Below, piece by piece: positions 1 through 8,491 of a stretch of 64,000 bases of DNA. The notes under the pieces are model-generated. The model was not told the origin of the DNA. It did no database searches and saw nothing but the letters and a program-made list of their open reading frames with translations. Numbering within the stretch: the first letter of the stretch is position 1; every line of letters starts with the position of its first letter. The position numbers and the translations under genes were made by a program. The stretch lies in contig JBGSTC010000012.1 of assembly GCA_041736705.1 (NCBI GenBank), positions 1 to 64,000 of the forward strand, read 5' to 3'. This DNA is from GWE2-51-13 sp041736705. GTDB taxonomy: Bacteria; Bacillota_I; Bacilli_A; Erysipelotrichales; Erysipelotrichaceae.

Positions 1-23
1 TCTGCCTATTCCGCCACATCCCC
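1..23 (-). tRNA. tRNA-Leu, 5' part only (cut by window edge)
   Basis: On the minus strand these bases read as the 5' acceptor strand and D-arm start of a leucine tRNA (GGGGATGTGGCGGAAT...). The rest lies beyond the window. It follows tRNA-Cys after two bases, so both are probably cut from one transcript. The anticodon is not visible; Leu is assigned from the typical GTGGCGGAAT D-arm entry. Confidence 0.7.
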
Positions 24-25
24 AT

Positions 26-99
26 TGGAGGTTCCTGTCGGATTTGAACCGACGGTCACAGAGTTGCAGTCTATTGCCTTACCACTTGGCTAAGGAACC
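26..99 (-). tRNA. tRNA-Cys (GCA)
   Basis: A full cloverleaf can be folded. Acceptor GGTTCCT pairs with AGGAACC, the anticodon loop is CTGCAAC with anticodon GCA, the T-arm contains GGTTCAAATCC, and the 3' CCA is encoded. A canonical promoter lies just upstream, and tRNA-Leu follows on the same strand. Confidence 0.95.
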
Positions 100-120
100 A
101 TGTGCCAACCGCGCTTAAAC

Positions 121-149
121 ATTATACAAAAAGGGACGCTAAAAAGCAA
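121..149 (-). promoter_or_regulatory. Promoter of the tRNA-Cys/tRNA-Leu unit
   Basis: On the minus strand a -35 box TTGCTT (144-149) and -10 box TATAAT (121-126) are separated by 17 bases, about 22 bases before the tRNA-Cys 5' end. Confidence 0.7.
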
Positions 150-159
150 GGTGAATGGA

Positions 160-188
160 AGAAAAAGGCAAGCCCGCGGGCTTGCCTG
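160..188 (-). terminator. Terminator of the potABCD operon
   Basis: A perfect GC-rich inverted repeat (AGGCAAGCCCG / CGGGCTTGCCT, 166-187) lies directly after the last potD stop. On the minus strand it is followed by TTTTTC. Confidence 0.85.
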
Positions 189-192
189 AAAA

Positions 193-1233
193 TTATTGCG
201 CTTTGACGCGGATCCAGAGGTCGGCGAGTTTCGCTTTCAACTGGGCGTCGTAGTTGTAGGATTCATCCAAGGGGTTGTCCAAACGCGGGACATAGGCTTC
301 GATGCCTTCGTACATCCCACCCGGGGCGACGACGGCTTGGTAGGCAGAAACCACCGGCGAAGTATAGCCGACATATTCCGTATTGCGCAGGGCGACTTCT
401 TCATCCAGCATGAAATCCATCCATTTATGGGCAAGGTCGACGTTTTGCGCATCGGCCGGGATGACCATGCTGTCCATCCAGATGTTGGTGCCTTCTTCGG
501 GGACGAAGAACGCCATGTTTTCATTCTGGGACAGGATGTAGGCGGCATCGCCGGAGAAACTGACGGCGATGTCTTTCTGTTCGTTGACCATCGCATCGAT
601 CAAGTCTTCGACCGCATAGACCGGTTTGGTCGTCGCGTTGATTTCCTTCAGCAATTCATAGGCGGCGTTGATTTCGGCTTCATCGGTCGTATTGACGGAA
701 TAACCCAACGCTTTCTCCGCGATCATGAAGACATCGCGTTCGCTGTCGTAGATGTAGATCTGGTCTTTGTATTTCGGATTGTTGAGGAGGAGCCATCCGT
801 CTTCCAGGTCGGCGGCATCCACGTTGTTCTTGTTGTAGATGATCCCGATGTTGCCCCAGAAGTACGGGACGGAGTATTGGTTCTGCGGATCAAACGAGCG
901 ATCCAGCAACCCTTCATCGACGTTGGCGACGTTGGGGATTTTCGACAAATCGATCTTCTGCAGCTTGGTCTCGGAGATCAAGCGTTCGACCATCCAGTCG
1001 GTCGGGATGAGGATGTCGTACTTTTCCCCGCTTTGCAGCTTGGTGTACATCGATTCGTTGGAATCGTAGTTGTCATAGATGACATTGACGTTATATTTGT
1101 CTTCGAAGTCGGAAATGACGGTTTCGTCGATGTATACACCCCAGTTGAAGACTTTTAGGGTCTCTTTTTCTTTCGATGCACACCCCGACAAGGTCAAGAG
1201 GACAAGGGCTACGCCCAAGATAAGTTTTTTCAT
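193..1233 (-). CDS. potD: Spermidine/putrescine-binding lipoprotein, second copy
   Basis: Substrate-binding protein of a polyamine ABC importer, 346 residues. A lipoprotein signal ends in LSGC (Cys18). The mature part has the PotD family pattern: VFNWGVYID after the signal, VPYFWGNIGI in the middle, and a TSPV segment near the C-terminus. It would be anchored outside the membrane and hand polyamine to PotB/PotC. It is the last gene of the operon and follows a close paralogue. The two copies align over their full length but are clearly diverged, so they may prefer different polyamines; that is inference. The start has a good AAGGAA site. Confidence 0.93.
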   Translation of the reverse strand: MKKLILGVALVLLTLSGCASKEKETLKVFNWGVYIDETVISDFEDKYNVNVIYDNYDSNESMYTKLQSGEKYDILIPTDWMVERLISETKLQKIDLSKIPNVANVDEGLLDRSFDPQNQYSVPYFWGNIGIIYNKNNVDAADLEDGWLLLNNPKYKDQIYIYDSERDVFMIAEKALGYSVNTTDEAEINAAYELLKEINATTKPVYAVEDLIDAMVNEQKDIAVSFSGDAAYILSQNENMAFFVPEEGTNIWMDSMVIPADAQNVDLAHKWMDFMLDEEVALRNTEYVGYTSPVVSAYQAVVAPGGMYEGIEAYVPRLDNPLDESYNYDAQLKAKLADLWIRVKAQ

Positions 1234-1257
1234 TCTCTTCGTTCCTTTCAGGAGGTA

Positions 1258-2304
1258 TTACTGCGCTTTGACTTTCGTCCAAAGATCGCTGAGGATCCGT
1301 TTCAAATCCTCATCGTAGCGGAACGTCTCGTCATGTTCATCCCCGGTACGCGGGATGTAGGCTTCGATGCCTTCATAGTCCCCGCCTTCGCCCGTGACTT
1401 CGTCGAAGACTTCCTGGACCGGCGTCGTATACCCGACATAGACGGTATTCATCAGGGCAACTTCTTTTTCAAGCATGAAGTTGATCCATTTGTGGGCGAG
1501 GTCGGGATTCTTCGCATCGCTTGGAATCACCATCGAATCGACCCAAAGGTTGGTCCCTTCGCGCGGGACGAAGTAGGCCATCGATTCGTTCTCCGTGACG
1601 ATGTAGGCCGCGTCGCCGGAATACATGACGGCGATGTCCTTGACGCCCTCGATCATGTTATCGATGACATCGTCGGTGACATAGGCGGGATCCATCGTAT
1701 TGTTGAGTTGTCTGAGCCATTGGTACGCCGCTTCGGTCTGTGTCGGAACGTTGCTGTTGGCGGAATACCCCAAGGCCTTGTAGGCGATCATGAACGCATC
1801 GCGTTCACTGTCATAGATGAAGACTTTGCCGGCGTACTTGGTGTTGAGCAGGATGTTCCATCCTTGCTCTTCCAAATCGCCTAAATCGACGGTTTCGGTG
1901 TTATAGAGGAGACCGACGTTGCCCCAGAAATACGGGACGGAGTATTCGTTGGTCGGATCGGAAGGCAAGCCTTTCAGTGATTCGATGATGCCGTCATAAT
2001 TCGGGATTTTCGAGAAATCCAGTTTTTGCAGTTTATCTTCGTCAATTAAACGTTCGATCATGTAGTCGGAAGGTACAAGCACGTCGTACTTTTCCCCGCC
2101 TTGCAACTTGGTGTACATCGCTTCGTTGGATTCGAAATTGTCATAGACCACTTTCGCATCGTATTTATCCTCGAATTCGGCGATGACGGCGTCGTCGATG
2201 TAGACGCCCCAGTTAAACACCTTCAATGTGGAGGTGGAAGGTTTGGCGCTGCATGCGCTCAGAACCAACAAAGCAGTCAACAAGACCGGTAACATTTTTC
2301 TCAT
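1258..2304 (-). CDS. potD: Spermidine/putrescine-binding lipoprotein, first copy
   Basis: PotD-family binding protein of 348 residues with lipobox LSAC (Cys18) and the same VFNWGVYID, VPYFWGN and TTPV landmarks as its neighbour. Its ATG overlaps the potC stop as ATGA, so translation is probably coupled to the permease. A tandem paralogue follows after 24 bases. Both copies end in KVKAQ, which supports a direct tandem duplication followed by divergence. Exact substrate (putrescine or spermidine) cannot be read from sequence alone. Confidence 0.93.
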   Translation of the reverse strand: MRKMLPVLLTALLVLSACSAKPSTSTLKVFNWGVYIDDAVIAEFEDKYDAKVVYDNFESNEAMYTKLQGGEKYDVLVPSDYMIERLIDEDKLQKLDFSKIPNYDGIIESLKGLPSDPTNEYSVPYFWGNVGLLYNTETVDLGDLEEQGWNILLNTKYAGKVFIYDSERDAFMIAYKALGYSANSNVPTQTEAAYQWLRQLNNTMDPAYVTDDVIDNMIEGVKDIAVMYSGDAAYIVTENESMAYFVPREGTNLWVDSMVIPSDAKNPDLAHKWINFMLEKEVALMNTVYVGYTTPVQEVFDEVTGEGGDYEGIEAYIPRTGDEHDETFRYDEDLKRILSDLWTKVKAQ

Positions 2305-3101
2305 TCTACGGCGATCCTCTCTTTCTTTTTCATGTTGGGGACGACGTTGATCAGGATTAGCGCGAACGTGATGATCACAACCAAGATCGTGGACAGGGCG
2401 TTGATGGTGGGGTTGATGCGTTTGGACATCGTGTACACCAGGATGGAAATATTCTTCACACCGTTGCCGGTGACGAAGTAGGAGATGACGAAGTCGTCGA
2501 AGGACATCGTGAAGGCGATCAGTGCGCCGGAGACGACCCCGGGCATGATCTGGGGGATGATGACCTTAAAGAGGGCTTGCCAGGGCGTGGCGCCCAGGTC
2601 AAGCGCGGCTTCCGCGGTATCCGCATCCAACTGCCGTAGCTTGGGCAGGACGCTAAGGATGACATAGGGGGTACTGAAGATGATATGCGCGATCAACATC
2701 GTGTAGAAGCCCTTGGTGATGCTGAGGGAGCTAAACAGAAGCATCAATCCGATCGCGGTGACGATTTCCGGATTCAAGATCGGGAAATTGTTGACGGTGA
2801 GGATGAGTTCCTTGATGAGCTTGCGGGACTTACTGATCCCGATCGCCGTGATCGTCCCCATGAAGGTGGCGACGACGGTGGAAGCCAGGGCGATGGTGAT
2901 GGTCGTATAGACAGCCTTCATCATTTCCCGGTCTTTAAACAACGCTTCGTACCATTGGGTCGAGAATCCGCTCCAACCGGTCAATGACCGTGAATCGTTG
3001 AACGAGAAGATCATCATGATGAGGATCGGAAGATAGAAGAACAACAGGACGGATCCGATCGCCAACGGCGCGAACCAACGGTTTTTCTTTACCCCTACCA
3101 T
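2301..3101 (-). CDS. potC: Polyamine ABC transporter permease
   Basis: Inner-membrane permease of 266 residues with about six hydrophobic segments. The cytoplasmic EAA loop (EAALDLGATPWQALFKVIIP) contacts the PotA ATPase. The start was set at MVGVKKNRW, because a strong GGGAGGAGGT site lies just upstream and longer frames would run into potB. It overlaps the end of potB by seven bases and the start of potD by four. The family imports spermidine/putrescine together with PotA, PotB and PotD. Confidence 0.93.
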   Translation of the reverse strand: MVGVKKNRWFAPLAIGSVLLFFYLPILIMMIFSFNDSRSLTGWSGFSTQWYEALFKDREMMKAVYTTITIALASTVVATFMGTITAIGISKSRKLIKELILTVNNFPILNPEIVTAIGLMLLFSSLSITKGFYTMLIAHIIFSTPYVILSVLPKLRQLDADTAEAALDLGATPWQALFKVIIPQIMPGVVSGALIAFTMSFDDFVISYFVTGNGVKNISILVYTMSKRINPTINALSTILVVIITFALILINVVPNMKKKERIAVE

Positions 3102-3943
3102 ACGACACCTCCTCCCTTCGACGTTTCTTCGATGTCGCGGTCGAAACGGCGGGTCATATACATCGAGAACATGATGATCGCGGCCATGATCATGGAAATG
3201 GCGCTGCCGAAATTCCATTCGCCGACCGTGATGAACTGGTTCTCGATCAGGTTACCGATCAGCATGTATTGTCCGCCGCCCAAAAATTTCGGGATGACGA
3301 AGGTGCTGACGGCCGGAAGGAAGACCAGGGTGATCCCCGAAATGACGCCCGAGAGCGACAAGGGGAAGACGACGCGCAGGAAAGTCTGGGTCCGGTTGGC
3401 ACCCAAATCGTAACTGGCGTGGATGATGGCTTTGTCCATCTTGGCCAACGCGGTATAGATCGATAGGATCATGAACGGCAGGAAGTTGTAGACCATGCCG
3501 AGGGTGACGGCGAAATCGGTGTACATCATCTTGATCGGACTCAGGTTGAGATATGCAAGGAAACTATTGATCAAACCTTTATCGGATAGGATCGAAATCC
3601 AGGAATAGGTACGCACAAGCATGTTGATCCACATCGGCATCGTGATCAACAGCAGCAACAAGGTTTGGATCTTCTCGTTGACGTTGGCGATGATGTAGGC
3701 GATGGGATAGCCAAGCAAGATGCAAAGAAGGGTCGTGACCACGGCGACCTCGAAGGATTTCATCAGCACTTTGACGAAGACGGGGTCGAAGAACTTGATG
3801 AAGTTGTCCAAGGTGAACTGAAACGCCATGACCGAATTCCCGTGTTTGGTGAACGCGTAGAGCACGATCAGCAACATCGGGATGACGATGCCCCCGAAAA
3901 TCCAGACCATGTAGGGACGAACCAGGTTGGCGAAGCCCTTCAT
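3095..3943 (-). CDS. potB: Polyamine ABC transporter permease
   Basis: The other membrane subunit of the polyamine importer, 282 residues and about six membrane segments. The EAA-like loop (ASYDLGANRTQTFLRVVFP) should dock on PotA. It follows potA after one base, and its ribosome site (GAGGACC) lies inside the potA end, so expression is tightly coupled. Length and gene order (A-B-C-D) match the standard pot operon. Confidence 0.93.
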   Translation of the reverse strand: MKGFANLVRPYMVWIFGGIVIPMLLIVLYAFTKHGNSVMAFQFTLDNFIKFFDPVFVKVLMKSFEVAVVTTLLCILLGYPIAYIIANVNEKIQTLLLLLITMPMWINMLVRTYSWISILSDKGLINSFLAYLNLSPIKMMYTDFAVTLGMVYNFLPFMILSIYTALAKMDKAIIHASYDLGANRTQTFLRVVFPLSLSGVISGITLVFLPAVSTFVIPKFLGGGQYMLIGNLIENQFITVGEWNFGSAISMIMAAIIMFSMYMTRRFDRDIEETSKGGGVVW

Positions 3944-3944
3944 G

Positions 3945-4988
3945 CTAGTAGGTCCTCAACTTGCTCATGATATGCAGATCTTCGGGGAAGAAATGCAATC
4001 CGACCCGTTTGTCGACTTCGGCGTTGTCCGTGGTATGGATGATCCATTCGCGGAATTCCGTCTCGACGACGATTTCATAGTGGACGCCTTTAAACAAGGA
4101 GGAGCGTACGACGCCGGCCATCTTGCCCATTTCTAGGGGGACGATGTCCAAGTCTTCCGGACGAACGACGATGTCGACTTCTTCCCCTTCGGTGAAGCCG
4201 TTGTCGACGCATTCGAAGGTTGCGCCGTCGAAAGATACCGAGAAATCATCGAGCATGGTGCCTTCGATGATGTTGGATTCCCCGATGAAGTCCGCGACGA
4301 AGCGGTTCTGCGGTTCGTTGTAGATGTCGGTCGGTCCGCCGATCTGCTGGATTTCCCCGTTGTTCATGACGACGATGTTATCCGACATGGTCAGTGCTTC
4401 TTCCTGGTCGTGGGTGACGTAGATGAAGGTGATGCCGACTTCTTTTTGGATTTTCTTGAGTTCATGCTGCATTTCTTTGCGCAGTTTCAAATCCAACGCG
4501 CCCAAGGGTTCGTCGAGCAACAGAACCATCGGTTCGTTGACCAAGGCGCGGGCGATCGCGACGCGCTGTTGTTGGCCACCGGACATCAACGTGACGGCTC
4601 GATCGCCGAATCCTTCCAATCCGACCAGTTTCAGCATCTTCTCGACCTTTTGCTTGATGATGTTTTCGCTTTGTTTCTTGATACGCAGCCCGAACGCCAC
4701 ATTGTCGTAGACGTTCATGTGCGGGAAAAGCGCATAGCGTTGGAAGACCGTGTTGATTTCTCTCTTATACGGCGGGACGTTGGAGATTTCGATGTTTTCG
4801 AAATACACTTCGCCGGAAGTCTGGGGGATGAATCCGCCCAAGATCCGCAATAAGGTTGTTTTACCGCAACCCGAGGGTCCCAGCAAGGTGACAAATTCGT
4901 TTTCGTGGATGGTCAGGTTGATTCCCTTCAACACGAGATTCCCGTTGAAGTCTTTGACGATGTTTTTAAATTCGATCAGTTTGCGCAT
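3945..4988 (-). CDS. potA: Polyamine ABC transporter ATPase
   Basis: ATPase subunit of 347 residues. Walker A is GPSGCGKTT, the signature is LMSGGQQQRVAIARAL, Walker B is VLLLDEPLGALD, and the H-loop is VTHDQEEAL. The last 110 residues form the TOBE-type regulatory domain typical of PotA, for example DIVVRPEDLDIV. It powers import through PotBC. It starts after an AGGAGG site, nine bases after the regulator gene, so regulator and transporter share one transcript. Confidence 0.95.
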   Translation of the reverse strand: MRKLIEFKNIVKDFNGNLVLKGINLTIHENEFVTLLGPSGCGKTTLLRILGGFIPQTSGEVYFENIEISNVPPYKREINTVFQRYALFPHMNVYDNVAFGLRIKKQSENIIKQKVEKMLKLVGLEGFGDRAVTLMSGGQQQRVAIARALVNEPMVLLLDEPLGALDLKLRKEMQHELKKIQKEVGITFIYVTHDQEEALTMSDNIVVMNNGEIQQIGGPTDIYNEPQNRFVADFIGESNIIEGTMLDDFSVSFDGATFECVDNGFTEGEEVDIVVRPEDLDIVPLEMGKMAGVVRSSLFKGVHYEIVVETEFREWIIHTTDNAEVDKRVGLHFFPEDLHIMSKLRTY

Positions 4989-4997
4989 GGGTTCCTC

Positions 4998-5531
4998 CTA
5001 GAAAATGGGCGGCGTACAGATCCACAACACACGTGCGGTCTGGGTGGAGTCGTTCTTTAAGTAATGAGAATCGGTACCGTTGATGTAGAAGGTCTGGCCT
5101 TTCTTGATGACGTGTTCCTTGGAACCGTTCACCAGAACCACCCTGCCGGTCAGGACATAACCGAATTCTTCCCCCGCATGCGGGTAGATTTCCTGGGAGG
5201 TGCGTCCCGGATCCAAATCGATCAGGATGGGTTCCATTTCGTTTTTCTGCGCATTGGGGACGATCCAATGGACCGTGTATCCGTCGCGCTCGTCCACGAA
5301 GAAGTCGTCAGCGGTGAACACCGCCTTCTCGTCGTTTTCTTCCTGGAAGAAACTGGACAAGGAGATGCCCAAGGCTTCGCAGATGTCGTTGAGGGTCGAG
5401 ATCGAAGGAGAGGTCAAGTCGCGTTCCAACTGGGAAAGAAAGCCTTTCGTCAGTTCGCAACGGCTTGCCAGCTCTTCAAGGGTCAGGTTGTTCTTGATTC
5501 GAAGTCGTTTGATTTTATGGCCGATATTCAT
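4998..5531 (-). CDS. XRE-family regulator with cupin domain (PuuR-like)
   Basis: A 177-residue regulator. Residues 1-60 form a helix-turn-helix (IKRLRIKNNLTLEELASRC...FLSQLERD), and residues about 95-175 form a cupin barrel (YPHAGEEFGYVLTGRVVL). This layout is shared with PuuR and other regulators that sense small metabolites through the cupin. As first gene of the pot operon it probably controls its own transcription in response to polyamine; ligand and sign are inference. Possible operator half-sites surround the promoter. Confidence 0.88.
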   Translation of the reverse strand: MNIGHKIKRLRIKNNLTLEELASRCELTKGFLSQLERDLTSPSISTLNDICEALGISLSSFFQEENDEKAVFTADDFFVDERDGYTVHWIVPNAQKNEMEPILIDLDPGRTSQEIYPHAGEEFGYVLTGRVVLVNGSKEHVIKKGQTFYINGTDSHYLKNDSTQTARVLWICTPPIF

Positions 5532-5583
5532 ATCGCGCCCCCTTTTTCCGGTTTAGTGGAAGTAAACTTCGTGGTTGTCTTCC

Positions 5584-5645
5584 GTAAACATTATTATTAT
5601 ACATAATCTGCGTCGGGAATCAACAATTTTAAACAAAATGTTTAC
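5584..5645 (-). promoter_or_regulatory. Promoter and possible operator of the pot operon
   Basis: On the minus strand TTGATT (5618-5623) and TATAAT (5596-5601) are 16 bases apart. An identical 8-base inverted pair, GTAAACAT at 5584-5591 and ATGTTTAC at 5638-5645, brackets the promoter. A further GTTTA-N7-TAAAC repeat lies downstream at 5551-5567. These are candidate sites for the XRE-cupin regulator. Confidence 0.6.
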
Positions 5646-5649
5646 CCAA

Positions 5650-5680
5650 ACAAAACAAAAAGAGGTCGTGGACCTCTTTC
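5650..5680 (-). terminator. Terminator of trxA
   Basis: Stem AAAGAGGTC / GACCTCTTT (5659-5679) with a 3-base loop, followed on the minus strand by TTTTTGTTTTG. It sits just after the trxA stop. Confidence 0.8.
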
Positions 5681-5694
5681 GTTGATGGATTGGG

Positions 5695-6003
5695 TTAAAG
5701 CGCCTGCCCGATGAATTTCTCAAGCATGGCTTTGGACTGATAGCCCATCGTCTGTGCGACCGTCTTCCCGTCTTTGAACAGAATCAAGGTCGGGATCGAC
5801 ATGACTTTATAACGCATGGCCAGGTCTTCCGTCTCATCGACGTTCACTTTGATGATTTCGGCTTTCCCTTCGAATTGTACGGCGAGTTGTTCCAAGGTGG
5901 GGGCGATCATTTTGCAGGGTCCGCACCAGTCGGCATAGAAATCGACCAAGGTCACGCCTTTGGCGACGATTTCGTCGAATTCTTTTTCTTTCACGATTTT
6001 CAT
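5695..6003 (-). CDS. trxA: Thioredoxin
   Basis: A 102-residue cytoplasmic disulfide reductant. The active site is WCGPC at residues 26-30, with the usual cis-proline segment (SIPTLILF). The start was set at MKIVKEKEF because an AAAGGAGAT site precedes it; an upstream in-frame Met would add 12 non-conserved residues. It stands alone, with its own TG-extended -10 promoter (TATACT, 6030-6035) and a terminator. Confidence 0.96.
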   Translation of the reverse strand: MKIVKEKEFDEIVAKGVTLVDFYADWCGPCKMIAPTLEQLAVQFEGKAEIIKVNVDETEDLAMRYKVMSIPTLILFKDGKTVAQTMGYQSKAMLEKFIGQAL

Positions 6004-6029
6004 GGTTTTATCTCCTTTAGCATAGGGTA

Positions 6030-6038
6030 AGTATATCA
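6030..6038 (-). promoter_or_regulatory. Extended -10 promoter of trxA
   Basis: The minus strand reads TGTGATATACT with a TG dinucleotide one base before the -10 TATACT. No good -35 box is visible, as expected for an extended -10 promoter. Confidence 0.45.
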
Positions 6039-6073
6039 CATTTTACCTTGGATACACCCGGCATGCCCTCTTT

Positions 6074-6946
6074 TTACAAATGTTTGAGGATGACCGAAGC
6101 CACGCCGTCGTTGTCGTTGGTATCGGTGATTTCGTCCGCGATTTCCCTTACCGAAGCCATCCCGTTCTTCATGGCGACGCCGATCCCCGCGAAGGTGATC
6201 ATTTCAAGATCGTTCTCGGAGTCCCCGATCGCCATGACGGCATGGACGGGGATGTCGTGGGTATCCATGATCTGCTTCACGCCCAAAGCTTTGGAGACGC
6301 CGTGGGATACCAGGTCGATCCACATGTCGGAGACGCGCGACATCGACACTTCCGATCCGAATTCGTTGGCGAGTTTCGCCACGATGGCGTCGAGTCGGCG
6401 TTTGCGATGGGCAAGCCCGACTTTATAGTAGGAGGGGGCGAGTTGTTGTTCCGTGGAGACCAGATGCAGACGGCGTTCCTGGAAAATGCCGAAAAAACTC
6501 ATCCAGGAGTTTTTTCCATCATCGTTTCTGAAATGTGGCAGGATCTGCATGAATCTCTGATAAAGAAAGCGGACGACGATCAGGTTGTTGGGGGTATAGA
6601 CGGACAGTCCGTCGTCCCCTTCCAGGATCATTTCGATCCCATGGTGTTTTGCGAAACGGAAGATCCTCTTTACCAGTTCCCCGTCGAGTTTGGCGTTTTC
6701 GACAACCGATCCGTCGCGCAATGAAACCAGACGCTGGCCGTTGTTGCAGATGAGGTATCCGCCATAGCGGTACATATCCAGCTGCGCGGCATATTCGCGC
6801 AGGGATAATTCGCCGCGCCCCGAAGCCAGGGCAAGGATGACGCCCTTTTCCTGGGCGATACGGATGGCTTCCAGATTCTTTTGGGAGATGTTTTTGTCGC
6901 GTGACAAAAGCGTTCCATCCATGTCGGTGGCGATGAGACGTAACAT
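6074..6946 (-). CDS. Cof-type HAD phosphatase
   Basis: A 290-residue haloacid-dehalogenase-fold hydrolase. The nucleophile motif DMDGTLL is near residue 8, a C2-type cap fills the middle, and GDSENDLEMI provides the Mg-binding acids near residue 240. Members dephosphorylate sugar phosphates or flavin precursors; the substrate here is unknown. It starts immediately after the nagB stop, as last gene of the amino-sugar operon, so a hexosamine or hexose phosphate is plausible but unproven. A second, distinct Cof gene lies in the same operon. Confidence 0.85.
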   Translation of the reverse strand: MLRLIATDMDGTLLSRDKNISQKNLEAIRIAQEKGVILALASGRGELSLREYAAQLDMYRYGGYLICNNGQRLVSLRDGSVVENAKLDGELVKRIFRFAKHHGIEMILEGDDGLSVYTPNNLIVVRFLYQRFMQILPHFRNDDGKNSWMSFFGIFQERRLHLVSTEQQLAPSYYKVGLAHRKRRLDAIVAKLANEFGSEVSMSRVSDMWIDLVSHGVSKALGVKQIMDTHDIPVHAVMAIGDSENDLEMITFAGIGVAMKNGMASVREIADEITDTNDNDGVASVILKHL

Positions 6947-7672
6947 TTAGAGTTCCTTTGCCGCTTCCTTGTCGAGGACGACGACGACATGCGGGTGTTT
7001 CTGCAGGATGCTGCACGGCACCGCTTCGCTGATGGGTCCTTTGATCATGCCGGCGATCGCCTTGGCTTTCTTCTCACCGGTCGCAACCAACAGGATCTTC
7101 TTGGCTCGCAGGATATCCTGGATCCCCATGGTCATCGCCTGGGTCGGAACGTCGTCAAGACTTTCGAAGAACCGGGCGTTGTCGATGCGGGTCTGCTCTT
7201 TCAGATCGACGATGTGGGTTCCCATATCGAAGGACGTCCCCGGTTCGTTGAAACCGATGTGTCCGTTGGATCCGATCCCCAACAGTTGGATGTCCTGGGG
7301 GTGTTTCTGCAGTTCAAGTTCGTACGCATCCGCATACGCCTTCAAATCGTTGGAAATCCCGACGGGCATATGGATGTTTTCATGCGGGATGTCCACATGG
7401 GCGAAGAAGTTCTGGAACATGAAGGTGTAATAGCTTTGTTCGTGTTCCTGGGGAATCCCGACATATTCGTCGAGGTTGTAGGTCGTGACGTTCTTGTAAC
7501 TGGTGTGGTTGACCTTGTGGTCGTCCACAAGCTTCTTATAGAGCCCGACCGGCGAGGATCCCGTGGCCAATCCCAACACGGCATGCGGATTGGACACGAC
7601 CACTTCTTTCATCACTTCGAAGGCTTTTTCGCTGACTAAGTCGTAGGTATCGAAGACATGGATTTCAAACAT
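6947..7672 (-). CDS. nagB: Glucosamine-6-phosphate deaminase
   Basis: Converts glucosamine-6-phosphate to fructose-6-phosphate and ammonia. The protein has 241 residues, the short Bacillota form without the allosteric tail. Visible landmarks are LGLATGSSPVGLYK (phosphate loop), YNLDEYVGI, and GIGSNGHIGFNEPGTS. Together with nagA upstream it completes N-acetylglucosamine-6-phosphate breakdown into glycolysis. It is the fifth gene of the operon. Confidence 0.96.
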   Translation of the reverse strand: MFEIHVFDTYDLVSEKAFEVMKEVVVSNPHAVLGLATGSSPVGLYKKLVDDHKVNHTSYKNVTTYNLDEYVGIPQEHEQSYYTFMFQNFFAHVDIPHENIHMPVGISNDLKAYADAYELELQKHPQDIQLLGIGSNGHIGFNEPGTSFDMGTHIVDLKEQTRIDNARFFESLDDVPTQAMTMGIQDILRAKKILLVATGEKKAKAIAGMIKGPISEAVPCSILQKHPHVVVVLDKEAAKEL

Positions 7673-7684
7673 GATGTTTCTCCT

Positions 7685-8491
7685 TTATGAGTTGATTTCA
7701 ATGAAATAGGATGTTTTATAGCTTTGACGGGGCTGCAGGACGATCGTCCCTTCCCGTTGGTAGAAATCCGTGGTCGCTTCCCCATGGTCGGTGTGTCCGT
7801 GCCAAGGTTCGATGCAGAGGTATTTCGCCCCGGGTTTCTTCCAGAAGGCTAGCCATCGATATCCGACGCAACTGACGCGTACGATCTTGTCGCCGCGGAT
7901 CAGTTCCACATAGGGCGATGCCGGATATTCCATAAGGAAGGTCGGCGTGGTCGCGAAGAACGCATCGTTCATCGCGACGAGGTTGTGGTTGGAAACCACG
8001 ACCGGGTCTTTTTCCTGGCATGGAAAGGAAACGATGGCACTGTCCGCATCGTCCAGCGCGAAGGCGGGATGCAAACCGAACGAAAACGGCATCGCCTTTT
8101 CGTCCCGGTTGGTGATTTCATAGTCGATCATCACTTTGTTTTCGATCAAGGTATACTTGACGTCGAGTTCGAAATGGAACGGATACTGCGACATCGTCGC
8201 TTCCGAATCGTTCAACCGGAGCGAGATCGAATCCGATGTCGCCGTGGTGAACTCGAATTCGCTGTGACGTGCGAATCCATGGTTCCCCATTTCAAAGGTC
8301 CGATCGAAAAGATGGATCTTCTTGTCGAAGGTCGATCCGATGATCGGAAAGAGGATGGGGTTGCGGCCGGCCCAAAACGCGGGGTCGCCCTGCCATAGGA
8401 TTTCTTTTGAATCGTGTTTATCGATCAGCGAGTGCATTTCGGCCGCATAGGCCGAAATCGTCAAGCTTAAGCGTTCGTTTTCAATTTTCAT
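7685..8491 (-). CDS. Aldose 1-epimerase family protein
   Basis: A 268-residue galactose-mutarotase-fold protein of the LacX/YeaD-like branch. Landmarks are FPIIGSTFDKK, GNHGFARHSEFE, FGLHPAFAL with the conserved His, and YLCIEPWHG. The family interconverts sugar anomers or binds hexose-6-phosphates. The start was placed at MKIENERLS because it overlaps the previous gene's stop as ATGA; a longer open frame upstream is only an antisense-like extension. It probably serves the amino-sugar operon around it. Confidence 0.85.
   Translation of the reverse strand: MKIENERLSLTISAYAAEMHSLIDKHDSKEILWQGDPAFWAGRNPILFPIIGSTFDKKIHLFDRTFEMGNHGFARHSEFEFTTATSDSISLRLNDSEATMSQYPFHFELDVKYTLIENKVMIDYEITNRDEKAMPFSFGLHPAFALDDADSAIVSFPCQEKDPVVVSNHNLVAMNDAFFATTPTFLMEYPASPYVELIRGDKIVRVSCVGYRWLAFWKKPGAKYLCIEPWHGHTDHGEATTDFYQREGTIVLQPRQSYKTSYFIEINS

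Noticed and set aside
196..1158. Long plus-strand open frame of 320 codons opposite potD
   Set aside because: It is the antisense of a clear potD gene, has no ribosome site, and its translation (rich in Asp, Val, Arg, Phe) is typical of an antisense shadow. The same applies to long frames opposite opp, apbE, ftsZ and rlmN.
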